Shown here: positions 9,353 to 20,680 of the stretch, piece after piece
How the letters are laid out: each line of letters begins with the position of its first letter
Numbering within the stretch: the stretch's first letter is position 1
From: Draconibacterium sp.
GTDB taxonomy: Bacteria > Bacteroidota > Bacteroidia > Bacteroidales > Prolixibacteraceae
Reading direction: 5' to 3'
DNA: 43,924 nt
Assembly (NCBI GenBank): GCA_011620585.1
Contig: WOYV01000122.1
Location: 5,489 to 49,412, forward strand
Notes under the pieces: generated by a model
Told to the model about the DNA's origin: nothing
The model's database searches: none
Seen by the model: only the letters and a program-made list of their open reading frames with translations
Made by a program: the position numbers and the translations under genes

Positions 9353-10459
9353 ATGAAAAACCTTATTTACCTTATTGCTATAATTGTTCTTTTACTTTCG
9401 GCGTGCAGCGGAGGCGAAGAAAACACTGAAAACCCACCTGTAGAAAAAGAGCTATACTTCCCACCCGCCACCTCAGATGTATGGCAAACGGTTGATCCTG
9501 CCGACCTGGGATGGAATACCGACTCCATAAATTCATTATTTACTACCCTTTTGGGAAACGGAACACGGGCGTTCATCATCCTGCAGGACGGGAAAATTGC
9601 GTTGGAACATTATTGGGGAAACAATATCCTGAATACGGGTGAATTTACTTCCAAATCGCTTTGGTACTGGGCCTCCGCCGGGAAAACCCTGACAGCATTT
9701 TTAATTGGTATGGCGCAGGAAGAAGGCTTGCTAAATATTTCTGATAAAACATCGGATTACCTTGGAGTTGGCTGGACTTCGATGAGTAAAGAAAAAGAAG
9801 ATTTAATCACCATCCGCCACCAACTAACAATGACCACCGGACTCGACTACACCGTTCCCAACACCTATTGTACCGATCCCTCGTGTTTGCAATATAACGC
9901 AGATGCGGGCAACCAATGGTTCTACCACAACGCGCCGTATACTTTGTTAAAGGATGTCATCCTGAGTGCAACCGGGATGGACGAAAACGACTACATTCAT
10001 CAAAAACTGGAGATAACAACAGGAATGAGCGGAACCTGGGCCTACGACGGCACCAACAACGTGTATTACAGTGTACCGCGCGATATGGCCCGGTTTGGGC
10101 TGCTGATCCTGAATAAAGGGAAATGGGATCAAACTGAAATCATGATTGACCAGGATTATTTTACAGACATGACAACTACTTCGCAAGATATTAATCCGTC
10201 ATATGGTTATTTATGGTGGTTGAACGGAAAAGAAAAAATCATTTATCCCGGAATTCCTGTTCCTGTAAAAATGCAGCTTTCTCCCGATGCCCCGGCCGAC
10301 CTGATCGCTGGCGCCGGTAAGAACGGTCAGTTTGTGGATGTCATTCCCGGTTTGAATATGGTGGTTGCTCGCATGGGAGAAGCACCCGACGAAGCAGTTG
10401 TCCCAATTCTTTTTCATAACGAAATGTGGAAAAAGATTAATGCGGTAATTGGACGATAA
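9353..10459 (+). CDS. serine hydrolase (beta-lactamase/class C family), lipoprotein
   Basis: I take ATG 9353 over the GTG at 9338 because it opens directly into an SpII signal with lipobox LLLSAC and C18. Glutamates at +4 and +5 after the cysteine resemble the acidic export signal that sends Bacteroidota lipoproteins to the cell surface. The 368-residue mature region has the SxxK motif in WASAGKT, a Y-x-N-like YHNAPY, and a later AGAGKNGQ in place of the H/K-T-G box. Family members include esterases and D-aminopeptidases as well as penicillin-binding enzymes, so the substrate is unknown. The gene ends 38 bp before the convergent malQ stop. Confidence 0.85.
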   Translation: MKNLIYLIAIIVLLLSACSGGEENTENPPVEKELYFPPATSDVWQTVDPADLGWNTDSINSLFTTLLGNGTRAFIILQDGKIALEHYWGNNILNTGEFTSKSLWYWASAGKTLTAFLIGMAQEEGLLNISDKTSDYLGVGWTSMSKEKEDLITIRHQLTMTTGLDYTVPNTYCTDPSCLQYNADAGNQWFYHNAPYTLLKDVILSATGMDENDYIHQKLEITTGMSGTWAYDGTNNVYYSVPRDMARFGLLILNKGKWDQTEIMIDQDYFTDMTTTSQDINPSYGYLWWLNGKEKIIYPGIPVPVKMQLSPDAPADLIAGAGKNGQFVDVIPGLNMVVARMGEAPDEAVVPILFHNEMWKKINAVIGR

Positions 10460-10497
10460 GCTGTTTTTAACCAGAAAAATAATTAGCCAAGCCGATC

Positions 10498-13218
10498 TTA
10501 AACTTCTGGGTTCCTTCCTGAGGAATGCACCATTGCTGCTAATAAACGATTAAAATCAACGGCTTCAATCATTTCTTCCAAACTCAGAATCATACGGTAG
10601 CGCCACTTGTTTTTCTCGTCGCTGGGTACGTTAATTCTTTCCTTATCGGTTTCGTCCCAACGCAAATCGCCATCCATTGCAATCAGGTCCTGAATCGGGA
10701 AGATTGTCCACATGGCAGGCGAATACAGGTGTTGCTTAATAATATCGCGGCAAACCCAGGGTTCGGCAAAATAAGGAGCATCGCCGTTGTGCCCGAGTAC
10801 GTGGTTAAAGAAACGTTGGGTTTTTTCCCGGTTCTCCTCCCACCAACCTCTTATAGTCGACATGTCGTGGGTTGATGTTGTACAAACACTTAAATAAGGT
10901 GCATCGGCAGGATGCCCAAACTCAATATCCGGATTTTTAGGCATGCGCTGAATCTCCAGACTAAGAATATTCAGATCACTCATTACTTCCGGAACCGTAT
11001 CGGGAACCATTCCCAGGTCTTCTCCGCAAATAAGCATATCGCTTGCCCCGGTTAATGCGGGAAGTTTTTTCATTGCCTCGTTTTTCCAAAACTGCTCGTG
11101 ACGCCGGTAAAAGAAATCAATGTAAATTTCGTCGAGGCGATCCTTTGTTTCCATATCGAGTTCACGATACGAAAAAGTATAATGCAATGCAATACGTGGA
11201 TGATAAGCTTCGTGGGCCGTTTGAGGATCGCGTATAAACAGTACCTCGTCGAGCAAGGCAATCAATCCGTCACGGATGGTTATTTCTTTTTCTGTCAATT
11301 TCCCTTCTTCGTCATCCACAGGCGTAAAATGGGCATATATTTTCTTTTGTGTGTCAAAGCCAGCTTTTAAATCAAATACGTTGTATTCTGTTTCTTCGAG
11401 GTAGTCCTTTCTCACTTCCCCGGTAAACTCTCCAAATATTTCGTGTAAAAAATGTCCCCTGATATAGGGTTTCACCATTCGTTCGAAATCGAAAGAAACT
11501 CCGCGTTCCATCAATTCGCCAGGCGACATCGGTAACCCGGGTTTAAAATAGCCAAGCAAACCATGCAAAGCATTTTGAGGTATCTCCCAAATACGAAAGA
11601 AGCCTAAAATATGATCGATGCGGAAAGCATCAAAATATTTCGACATGGCTTGCAAACGGTCTTTCCACCATGCAAAACCATCCTTCTCCATTTCTTCCCA
11701 ATTGTAGGTTGGAAAACCCCAGTTTTGGCCCTGTGCCGCAAAATCGTCTGGTGGCGCACCGGCCTGACCGTTCAGGTTAAACAGTTCTGGCTTGGTCCAG
11801 GCTTCTATACTGTTTGGACTAATGCCAATCGGGATATCGCCTTTCAGTGCCACCCCCCTTTCGTGGGCATACGCAACAACCTCTTTCAGTTGCCGGTCGA
11901 GGTGAAATTGAATAAAATAATGCACCGCGATGTGTTCGAAGTGTTCCTCTTTTGGATCAACCAGTTTTTGTATTTTTTTGGGATTGTACCCCGCCCAGCT
12001 TTCCCACTCCCTGAAGTTGCTGGTACGATGCTTATCGCGCAGGTAACAAAAAGCAGCGTAAGGTTCGAGCCAGCCCCTGTTCTCCCCGAAGAAAGATTTA
12101 AATTCATCGCTCTTCTCTACCGCTTTCCATTGCTGATCAAAAATAAGTTTATAATACTCCGACTTTACTTTAGTGACCTCCACATAATCGACGTAAGGTT
12201 TGGCATTCAGCGCCAATCTTTTTGCCTCGAACTCTTCCATCTTAACCGGGTCGTTAAGTTTGCCGAGTGTTTCGAGGTTTAAATAAACCGGATGCAGGGC
12301 AAAAACCGAAATGGCTTTGTACGGATACGAATCGAGCCACGAATGAGTAGCCACAGTTTCATTGACTGGCAACAACTGTATCATTTTTAACCCGGTGGAA
12401 ACCGACCAGTCAACCAATTTTTTTATGTCGTTGAATTCGCCAATTCCGAAGCCTTCTTTTGTGCGAAGAGAAAATACCGGAACTGCAACTCCTGCCCCTT
12501 TCCACGGGGCTTCACTGAAACGGAATTTTTCGTCGTTTTGAATATGAACAATACTCTCAGCGTTTTTATCCACATAATACAAAATACGTTCGTTTCCGTC
12601 TTCCCAATGCGAGATTTTTCCACTGGCAATATCAACCAGCACATATTTATAATTCAACGGAAATCGTACCTGATGAAGCGAAATGTTCACTTTCCAAACA
12701 GGATATTCAGACGGATCCATCAGCAACGGCGTTTTCCAATTGCCAAGCGCTTTTTGATTACCAATAATGGCCAGCGTTTTCCCTTTGGGAATTCGGGTCT
12801 CGCGCAGGCTGAATTGTACCGAACGTTTGTAAAATTTTAATGGCGCTTTCACCTCATCAACAGGTGGCGGCATCAGCGCTTTGGTAAAAACCTGGGTTTG
12901 CATCGCCGAGACAGGGTCGGCCTGCGAACGCCAATAATCACGAATCTCCAATATCCCGTGTTCGCTAATTCTAAAAATACGGTTTTTGCCCCCCTCCCAT
13001 TTTCCTGCATAATTATGGGCTTTAACAAGGTATTTGTATTCAAAATCCTGAAACGTATCGCTCACAATGCTTGCTTCCCATTCTCCATCGCCATTGTGAT
13101 ACATCGGGAATGCATCCTCTTCTTTCCATGCACCGAGAGATGCTTCCGATCCGGTCAGGTATACACTTTCGCCCCAGTGCGTGTGAAAATTAATCCTGAA
13201 TGTTATTTTCTTTCCCAT
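10498..13218 (-). CDS. malQ: 4-alpha-glucanotransferase (GH77) with tandem starch-binding N-terminus
   Basis: ATG 13218 starts MGKKITFRINF, the first strand of a CBM20-like domain; an upstream ATG at 13278 adds only unrelated residues. Two CBM20-type domains fill about residues 1-240 (TGSEASLGAW, then GNQKALGNWKTP). The GH77 barrel follows. Catalytic residues are visible: nucleophile D535 in FRIDH, acid/base E733 in ICGEDLG and D785 in STHDMSTIRGWW. At 906 residues it is far longer than E. coli MalQ and resembles the plant DPE2 layout. It moves maltodextrin segments between glucans in the cytosol. A TATATTTG element (13276-13283, minus strand) 57 bp upstream suggests its own promoter. No other glycogen or maltose gene is adjacent. 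Confidence 0.93.
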   Translation of the reverse strand: MGKKITFRINFHTHWGESVYLTGSEASLGAWKEEDAFPMYHNGDGEWEASIVSDTFQDFEYKYLVKAHNYAGKWEGGKNRIFRISEHGILEIRDYWRSQADPVSAMQTQVFTKALMPPPVDEVKAPLKFYKRSVQFSLRETRIPKGKTLAIIGNQKALGNWKTPLLMDPSEYPVWKVNISLHQVRFPLNYKYVLVDIASGKISHWEDGNERILYYVDKNAESIVHIQNDEKFRFSEAPWKGAGVAVPVFSLRTKEGFGIGEFNDIKKLVDWSVSTGLKMIQLLPVNETVATHSWLDSYPYKAISVFALHPVYLNLETLGKLNDPVKMEEFEAKRLALNAKPYVDYVEVTKVKSEYYKLIFDQQWKAVEKSDEFKSFFGENRGWLEPYAAFCYLRDKHRTSNFREWESWAGYNPKKIQKLVDPKEEHFEHIAVHYFIQFHLDRQLKEVVAYAHERGVALKGDIPIGISPNSIEAWTKPELFNLNGQAGAPPDDFAAQGQNWGFPTYNWEEMEKDGFAWWKDRLQAMSKYFDAFRIDHILGFFRIWEIPQNALHGLLGYFKPGLPMSPGELMERGVSFDFERMVKPYIRGHFLHEIFGEFTGEVRKDYLEETEYNVFDLKAGFDTQKKIYAHFTPVDDEEGKLTEKEITIRDGLIALLDEVLFIRDPQTAHEAYHPRIALHYTFSYRELDMETKDRLDEIYIDFFYRRHEQFWKNEAMKKLPALTGASDMLICGEDLGMVPDTVPEVMSDLNILSLEIQRMPKNPDIEFGHPADAPYLSVCTTSTHDMSTIRGWWEENREKTQRFFNHVLGHNGDAPYFAEPWVCRDIIKQHLYSPAMWTIFPIQDLIAMDGDLRWDETDKERINVPSDEKNKWRYRMILSLEEMIEAVDFNRLLAAMVHSSGRNPEV

Positions 13219-13275
13219 ATTGCTGATTTTTCTGATCGTGTAAATTAACCCATTGAAGTTACTGGAAAATCGGCA

Positions 13276-13283
13276 CAAATATA
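13276..13283 (-). promoter_or_regulatory. candidate -7 element for malQ
   Basis: On the minus strand this reads TATATTTG, an exact match to the Bacteroidota -7 box TAnnTTTG, 57 bp upstream of the malQ ATG. No TTG lies at the usual 17-23 bp further upstream, so only half of the promoter is supported. Confidence 0.4.
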
Positions 13284-13449
13284 ATGTCGGAAGTCAATTA
13301 TTAATTCTTAAAAGCAAGAATCAATCTGCCCGTGTTTACGATCTTAACATAAGCCAAATAATTCATTTTCGGAATTTACTCCGTCCTGATTATTGATATA
13401 CAAAAGTTTTATTAAGCAATATGAAAAAGCACAGAAGATGTGCAACAGG

Positions 13450-14001
13450 TTACTGCTTTGCAGTGATCCACCCCACTATTTGTTCATCGTCGGGTTTGGT
13501 TTTTGGCGGGTAAGTCGCGATCAGTTTTCCATTCTCATCGATCAGGTATTTTTGAAAGTTCCAGGTAACTTTCGAATCCATCACTCCATTTTGGGTTTTT
13601 TCGGTAAGCCAGTGATACAATTCGTGCATGTCGTCGCCTTTTACACTAATCTTTGCCATCATCGGGAATGACACACCATAATTTTTCTCGCAAAAAGCAG
13701 CTATTTCCTCATTTGTGCCGGGTTCCTGTTTCAGAAAATTATTGGCCGGAAAACCAATGATCACAAATTTGTTGCCGCCATATTGTTCATACAGTTTTTC
13801 GAGATCTTCGTATTGGGGGGTAAAACCGCATTTCGAAGCGGTATTCACTACCAGCACTTTTTTACCCTTTAATTGAGAGAGATCGAATTCCGATCCATCA
13901 ATAGCTTCGACCTTAAAATCGTAAAATCCTTTTTGTGCTTTTGCCTGTTGAACAACTCCGGTTATGAGAAAGATAACTATAATCAAAAGTTTTGTTTTCA
14001 T
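13450..14001 (-). CDS. glutathione peroxidase family protein, exported
   Basis: The 183-residue product starts with a Sec signal peptide (MKTKLLIIVIFLITG, cleavage near AKA-Q). The peroxidase core shows NTASKCGFTPQY with peroxidatic C58, then GFPANNF and the catalytic-site VTWNFQKYLI. The residue at the selenocysteine position is cysteine, as in most bacterial members, which usually use thioredoxin rather than glutathione. The exported form would detoxify peroxides in the periplasm. A 231-bp gap separates its stop from the malQ start on the same strand, so they are probably separate transcripts. Confidence 0.93.
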   Translation of the reverse strand: MKTKLLIIVIFLITGVVQQAKAQKGFYDFKVEAIDGSEFDLSQLKGKKVLVVNTASKCGFTPQYEDLEKLYEQYGGNKFVIIGFPANNFLKQEPGTNEEIAAFCEKNYGVSFPMMAKISVKGDDMHELYHWLTEKTQNGVMDSKVTWNFQKYLIDENGKLIATYPPKTKPDDEQIVGWITAKQ

Positions 14002-14158
14002 TGTATTCCTTTTTTAAATAAAACAGCCAACAAAGAGAATAGTTTTAGACTTTCTTTGAATATTATCCCCTGTATTACAACATTGTCGATGCCCACTCGA
14101 TTTTGGTAGAATAAATGAAATATAATATACTTGTGAATCAGTAATTAAAATTTGTGGG

Positions 14159-14659
14159 ATGAAGAATCGGGAGAAGACTAGTTCGAAAGCTTTCAGGAAT
14201 TATTATTATAACCTGTTTTCTTTCTTGCCTTTTGTTTTCCTGTTATTTACCGGGATTGTGGTACTACGATATCATGGCGGCGCTCCATACGAGACTAAAT
14301 CTATAGGAATTGACGGAAATCAATGGCTATTGGTTCACCGGGTTACAGCGCTCGTCAATATTCCCTTAATTATCATTCATTTATGGCTGAATGCACATTG
14401 GATCAAGAAATTGGTCACATTTAAAATGAATGGGAAAAACAACGGGATGAACCTTACCCTTTTCACAATTTTCATCGTTTGCGCCACTACGGGTTTGCTT
14501 GCCTGGTTTGTTTTCGAAGGTGAACCATTGGGGCAGGTACTACGCGAAGTCCACAACAAACTGGGTTTACTGCTGATCTTCTTTTTCGTTATCCACCTAA
14601 GTAATTACTATAAGTGGTTTTTGCATATGACAAAAAAATACCTGGGGAAAAATAAATAA
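14159..14659 (+). CDS. four-helix membrane protein with paired histidines (DUF4405-like cytochrome b)
   Basis: The 166-residue protein has four hydrophobic segments, at about 20-37, 57-77, 98-116 and 133-150. Histidines sit in pairs fourteen residues apart in two of them: H60/H74 and H132/H146. That spacing is the classic b-heme arrangement of four-helix cytochrome b proteins such as DUF4405 members. The role is probably electron transfer in the inner membrane; the partner is not encoded nearby. There is no recognisable signal beyond the first helix. It is followed by a long gene-poor stretch. Confidence 0.7.
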   Translation: MKNREKTSSKAFRNYYYNLFSFLPFVFLLFTGIVVLRYHGGAPYETKSIGIDGNQWLLVHRVTALVNIPLIIIHLWLNAHWIKKLVTFKMNGKNNGMNLTLFTIFIVCATTGLLAWFVFEGEPLGQVLREVHNKLGLLLIFFFVIHLSNYYKWFLHMTKKYLGKNK

Positions 14660-14922
14660 TGAAACTTGCAGCGACATGCTGGTTTGGGCTCTGCGCCCGG
14701 GCATTGTCAGCGTCAAAACAACACCTGGGCGATGATCAGAATCCTCTCTTACAACAACTAAATCAGGTAAAAAATTCAAACCGCCTCGATAACTTTTGTG
14801 CGCAAAGATCATTTAAACGGCTTTAATTTTTTCAGCATTTTCTGTTTAACCGGGTTTGTAGTAAAATAAACAGTTGGGTATAAAATGCTGTTTAAACAAA
14901 AACTAAAAACGAACTTAATACG

Positions 14923-15069
14923 ATGTCTATGAACAATCAAACAATGAAAAAATTCCTTTTTCTTCTTAAAGCGACTTCTCTGTATACTTTGGGCCTTCTA
15001 TTCTTTTGTTGGGTTTGTACACTGCAAATATTCAAACAATGGTTATGTCTGCCTAATTTTTATTGCTGA
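14923..15069 (+). pseudogene. short frame resembling the leader of a SusC/TonB-dependent receptor (possible remnant)
   Basis: A 48-codon frame starts at ATG 14923. Its N-terminus (MKKFLFLLKATSLYTLGLL from internal residue 8) and hydrophobic core ending in TLQIF look like the long signal peptide of a SusC-type outer-membrane protein. The frame then stops with no barrel sequence. An inverted repeat (TAAACAG 14867-14873, CTGTTTA 14888-14894) lies just upstream. The simplest reading is the stub of a deleted receptor gene. It could equally be a small membrane protein or a chance frame. Confidence 0.3.
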
Positions 15070-15314
15070 TTTAGTTGGGCAATAAAACCCAAAATATACT
15101 AAGTACTTTGCCTACGGTTAATCAAGTAATTATGTAATTCTACTCTTAAAGTTTGATGAATAGCCGGTGGATTTCTCCCATTAACCAAATCTTTTTATAG
15201 TGTTTCCAAGGTAATTTCGGAGGTAGAAATCGATATTGTAAAGCAAAGACCCCCTGCCAAATATTTCTTACTGAAAATCATTTTGAACACGCCTAACAAT
15301 TCCACTTTCTGTTG

Positions 15315-15322
15315 TATTTTTG
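15315..15322 (+). promoter_or_regulatory. candidate -7 element for ettA
   Basis: TATTTTTG matches TAnnTTTG exactly and lies 22 bp before the ettA ATG. The nearest upstream TTTG (15282-15285) is 29 bp away, longer than the usual 17-23 bp, so the -33 half is uncertain. Confidence 0.4.
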
Positions 15323-15344
15323 AGCGCGTATAAATTCAACTAAA

Positions 15345-17030
<1,686 letters not shown>

Positions 17031-17040
17031 TTAAATACGA

Positions 17041-19155
17041 TTATTCCTTTATTCCTATCTGGTCAAAAATAAAGGCATATTCCAAAGCTGTTTCATGTAT
17101 CCACTCGAAACGTCCTGAAGCGCCGCCGTGCCCGTAATCCATGTTAATTTTGAAAATCAGCGGGTTTTCATCGGTCTTCATGTCGCGAAGTTTGGCCACC
17201 CACTTTGCCGGCTCGAAATACTGTACCTGCGAATCGTGTAAACCAGTGGTTGCCATTATCGCGGGATAATCTGTTGCCTGTACATTGTCGTATGGCGAAT
17301 ACGAAAGCATATAATAATAGTATTTCTCGTCCTTCGGGTTTCCCCACTCATCAAACTCACTGGTAGTAAGTGGGATACTTTCGTCCAACATGGTAGTTAC
17401 CACATCGACAAAAGGCACAGCGGCAATTACACCTTTGTACAGATCGGGACGTAAATTTATACAGGCCCCCATAAGTAAACCTCCCGCACTGCCCCCCATG
17501 GCAAACAATTTATCTGAGGTTGTATAACCATCATCGATCAAATACTGAGCACAGTCGTTAAAATCGGTGAAGGTGTTCATCTTGTTCAGAAGCTTACCGT
17601 CTTCGTACCACTGACGACCGTTGATCTGGCTGCCACGGATGTGTGCAATGGCATAAACAAAACCCCTATCCAAAAGAGGTAAACGTGATAATGAAAACGA
17701 AGGGTCCATCGTGTATCCATACGAACCGTAGCCATATAAAAGCGTTGGATTATTACCGTTCTTTTTCATTCCCTTTTTGTATACAACCGACATCGGGATT
17801 TTAGTTCCGTCGCCGGCAGTCGCATAAATGCGTTTGGTTTCGTAATTATTCTTATCAAATCCGCCCAACACTTCCTGTTGTTTCAGTAAAATGCGTTCTT
17901 TGGTTTTCATATTGAAATCGAAAACCGAGCTTGGAGTAGTAAGAGATGTGTAACTAAAACGGAACGTATCGGTATCGAATTCAAGATTGGTTGATGAGCG
18001 TACTGTAAATACTTCTTCATCAAAATCGATGTAATATTCCTCTCCTTTCCATGGCATAATACGTAAACGGTTTATTCCTTCAATACGTTCGGTTACCACC
18101 AGGTAATCTTTAAATACGTCAAAGCCTGACAAATAAACATCGCTGCGATGCGGAATTACCTCTTCCCAGTTTTCTTTTTCCGTGGCATTTAACGGAGTTC
18201 GCATCAAACGAAAGTTTTGCGCGTCGAGGTTGGTGCGGATGTAAAAGTAATTGCCAGCCTGATCAACTGAATATTCCAGTGCATGTACGCGTGGCTGAAC
18301 CAGCTTAAATTCGCTTTCCGGATGGTTGGCATCCAGGTAACGATATTCAGTAGTAAGCGTACTTTCGCTACCAATAATGATGTAATTCTGCGATTTGGTT
18401 TTATAAACAAAGGTCGAATAGGTTTCATCTTCTTCATAAAACACCTGTACATCGTCGGTAATGGGCGTGCCCAAAACGTGTTTCATAATTTTCATTGAGC
18501 GAAGGGTAACATCGTCTTTCAGCGTATAATAAACAGTCTTGTTATCGTTGGCCCAAACCGCGCCACCCGTGGTCAGCGGAATAGCATCGGGGAAAAGTTC
18601 GCCGCTTTCCATATCTTTAAAATAGATGGTGTATTTACGTCGGCTGAGCGTGTCGACACCATAGGCCAGTATGCGATTATTTGTACTTACCGAAGCTCCG
18701 CCAATGGCATAATATTCAAAACCATCGGCCATGGAATTCACATCAAGCATTACTTCTTCTTCTGCATCAAGACTTCCTTTTTTTCGGCACAACAGGAAAT
18801 ATTCCTTGTCGGCTTCGGTACGGTCGTAATAGTAATATCCGTTTTCCCTGTACGGAACCGATTCATCGTCGGGTTTAATCTTCGATTTGATTTCTTCGTA
18901 GAGTTTTTTCTGAAGTGCTTCAGTATGCTTCATCACTGCATCGGTGTGGGCATTCTCGGCTTCCAGGTATGCAATTACTTCCGGATTTTCACGTTCGTTC
19001 AACCAATAATAATTATCGATCCGCGTGTTTCCGTGAATAGTTAATTCTTTGGGGACCTTTTTCGCAACCGGCGCTTCAATTTTCTCTTTAGCAGCACACG
19101 AAGCCAGTATTAGAGCAATGAACAGCAAATAAAAAACAGACCTTAGTTTCATCAT
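17041..19155 (-). CDS. S9 family prolyl oligopeptidase / oligopeptidase B, lipoprotein
   Basis: The 704-residue product begins with an SpII signal (lipobox LILASC, C20), so it is anchored in the cell envelope. The N-terminal part is the beta-propeller; IDNYYWLNERENPEV is the typical family opening. The C-terminal hydrolase has the catalytic triad S556 in GGSAGG, D641 in GLHDSQV and H676 in YGHGGASG. Family members cut short peptides after proline or basic residues; the overall pattern looks closest to oligopeptidase B. E. coli PtrB is cytosolic, so the lipid-anchored form suggests peptide degradation outside the cytoplasm. It is divergent from the symporter gene with a 70-bp gap. Confidence 0.92.
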   Translation of the reverse strand: MMKLRSVFYLLFIALILASCAAKEKIEAPVAKKVPKELTIHGNTRIDNYYWLNERENPEVIAYLEAENAHTDAVMKHTEALQKKLYEEIKSKIKPDDESVPYRENGYYYYDRTEADKEYFLLCRKKGSLDAEEEVMLDVNSMADGFEYYAIGGASVSTNNRILAYGVDTLSRRKYTIYFKDMESGELFPDAIPLTTGGAVWANDNKTVYYTLKDDVTLRSMKIMKHVLGTPITDDVQVFYEEDETYSTFVYKTKSQNYIIIGSESTLTTEYRYLDANHPESEFKLVQPRVHALEYSVDQAGNYFYIRTNLDAQNFRLMRTPLNATEKENWEEVIPHRSDVYLSGFDVFKDYLVVTERIEGINRLRIMPWKGEEYYIDFDEEVFTVRSSTNLEFDTDTFRFSYTSLTTPSSVFDFNMKTKERILLKQQEVLGGFDKNNYETKRIYATAGDGTKIPMSVVYKKGMKKNGNNPTLLYGYGSYGYTMDPSFSLSRLPLLDRGFVYAIAHIRGSQINGRQWYEDGKLLNKMNTFTDFNDCAQYLIDDGYTTSDKLFAMGGSAGGLLMGACINLRPDLYKGVIAAVPFVDVVTTMLDESIPLTTSEFDEWGNPKDEKYYYYMLSYSPYDNVQATDYPAIMATTGLHDSQVQYFEPAKWVAKLRDMKTDENPLIFKINMDYGHGGASGRFEWIHETALEYAFIFDQIGIKE

Positions 19156-19225
19156 CCTTTATTTTCTTTAATGTGTAGCAAATATCAATTATTATTACAG
19201 ATTTTAGATATTTGTAACCGGTATT

Positions 19226-20572
19226 ATGCAAGTAGAACTAACAATCATCGTTTACTTTCTGTTCATCGTCGGAATTGGCGTTTTTTCGGCCTTTCAGGTG
19301 AAAAAGCCCGACGATTATTATGTAGCGGGCAAACGGGCCGGTTTAGTCCCGGTTTCCGGAAGCCTGCTGGCAACCATTCTTGGTGGTTCTGCTGTTTTGG
19401 GAACCATCGAACTTAGCCAGAAAACCGGATGGCCTGCATTGTGGTTTTTGTTTAGCGCTGCGCTTGGATTATTTGTTTTGGCGCCGGTATCTAAATATGT
19501 TCGCAGGTACGGCAACTTTACCTTGCCCGAACTTCTGGGCCGCTTTTACGGAAAGAAAGCCGAAACAATTGCTTCGCTGATAATTCCCCTGGCATGGCTC
19601 GGAATTGTAGCTGCACAAATAATTGCGGCAGCTAAAATATTAAACGGACTCGATTCGATTACTTACCAACAAGCTGCACTGATTTCAGGTGCCGTATTCA
19701 TTGTTTATACCTTGTTGGGCGGACAATGGAGCATTCTGAAAACCGATACTTTACAATCGGTTTTGATCGTTGTTGGATTAATTGCGATGCTTGTATTTTT
19801 ATTTACCGATCCGCAAAAGACGGTTACAGAAGCCTTTTCTTTCCATGCACTTTTTAACGAAAAATTCAAATTTATCGATCTGTTGGTCCTGCTGATCACC
19901 TACTCGGTAACTTTCGTGGTTGGTCCTGATATTTACTCTCGTGTGTTTTGTGCAAAAAATGAGAAAACTGCTTCACGAAGTGTTTTGATTGTAGCCATTC
20001 TTTTAATTCCCATTTCTTTTGGGTTGACTTATCTGGGAGTATATTCGGGAGGTTCGGGAGAAGAAATTGTGAGTTTTGCCCAACATTTATTACCCACCTG
20101 GGCCTATGGTTTGTTTCTTGCTGCCCTGCTTTCGGCAGTAATGTCATCTGCCGACACCACGCTCCTAACTTCTTCCATTATTTTAAGCGAACTGATAACT
20201 GGTAATCTGGATAGGAAAAAATCCTTATCGCTCACTCGTTTTCTTATTGCGGTAACCGGGATTTTGAGTCTTATAATTGCATTATATGTCACTTCGATCA
20301 TTCAGGCGCTTTTGCTCGCCCTTACTTTTTTTTCAGGCGCTTTTGTGATACCGACCCTGGCTGGCTTATTAAGTTGGAAAGTAAACAAAAACAATGTCGC
20401 ACTGGCTATGGTCGTTGGAGGATTAATTGCTCTTTCCGGGAAAATATTCGACATGTTCCACCATGAAACTATCGCGAATATCCTGATTTTTGGCGCTTAC
20501 CTTATAAATTCCCTTTTATTATTTTTCCCAACCGGTATAATCCCGATTCAATCTAAATTGCATAAGAATTGA
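19226..20572 (+). CDS. sodium:solute symporter family (SSS) transporter
   Basis: The 448-residue integral membrane protein has about 12-13 hydrophobic helices. It shows the SSS fingerprint near the N-terminus (KPDDYYVAGKRAGL, then ATILGGSAVLGT) and the helix-5 region with YTLLGGQWSILKTD. The sodium-site-like region SAVMSSADTTLLTSS occurs in the middle. It imports an organic solute with Na+ across the inner membrane. The substrate (sugar, amino acid, proline, sialic acid and others are all known) cannot be read from sequence. It stands alone between the divergent peptidase and the kinase operon. Confidence 0.9.
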   Translation: MQVELTIIVYFLFIVGIGVFSAFQVKKPDDYYVAGKRAGLVPVSGSLLATILGGSAVLGTIELSQKTGWPALWFLFSAALGLFVLAPVSKYVRRYGNFTLPELLGRFYGKKAETIASLIIPLAWLGIVAAQIIAAAKILNGLDSITYQQAALISGAVFIVYTLLGGQWSILKTDTLQSVLIVVGLIAMLVFLFTDPQKTVTEAFSFHALFNEKFKFIDLLVLLITYSVTFVVGPDIYSRVFCAKNEKTASRSVLIVAILLIPISFGLTYLGVYSGGSGEEIVSFAQHLLPTWAYGLFLAALLSAVMSSADTTLLTSSIILSELITGNLDRKKSLSLTRFLIAVTGILSLIIALYVTSIIQALLLALTFFSGAFVIPTLAGLLSWKVNKNNVALAMVVGGLIALSGKIFDMFHHETIANILIFGAYLINSLLLFFPTGIIPIQSKLHKN

Positions 20573-20680
20573 AAAGATTAGATTGATGTTTTTATAAAAT
20601 ATATAACTTAAGCCAATATTATTTCACATTATCCTGCCGATTATCAGGATTCTACCAGAAATGAAATAGAAAACTTAAAA

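Larger units (their letters stand above)
14660..15344. other. gene-poor gap between the cytochrome-like gene and ettA
   Basis: This 685-bp stretch has no convincing full-length gene. It holds the short leader-like frame at 14923-15069, a 7-bp inverted repeat before it, and the -7 promoter box of ettA near its right end. No tRNA cloverleaf or riboswitch was recognised. A GC-rich patch near 14690-14735 can form a loose stem (GCCCGGG with CCTGGGC), but no T-run follows it. Confidence 0.5.

Noticed and set aside
11611-12282. A 223-codon plus-strand frame inside malQ
   Set aside because: The minus strand has intact GH77 catalytic motifs across the same interval; the plus-strand frame is low-quality shadow sequence.
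20631-20650. Inverted repeat ATCCTG/CAGGAT before the PAS kinase gene, considered as a terminator for the symporter
   Set aside because: Only 6-bp arms and no T-run; insufficient.
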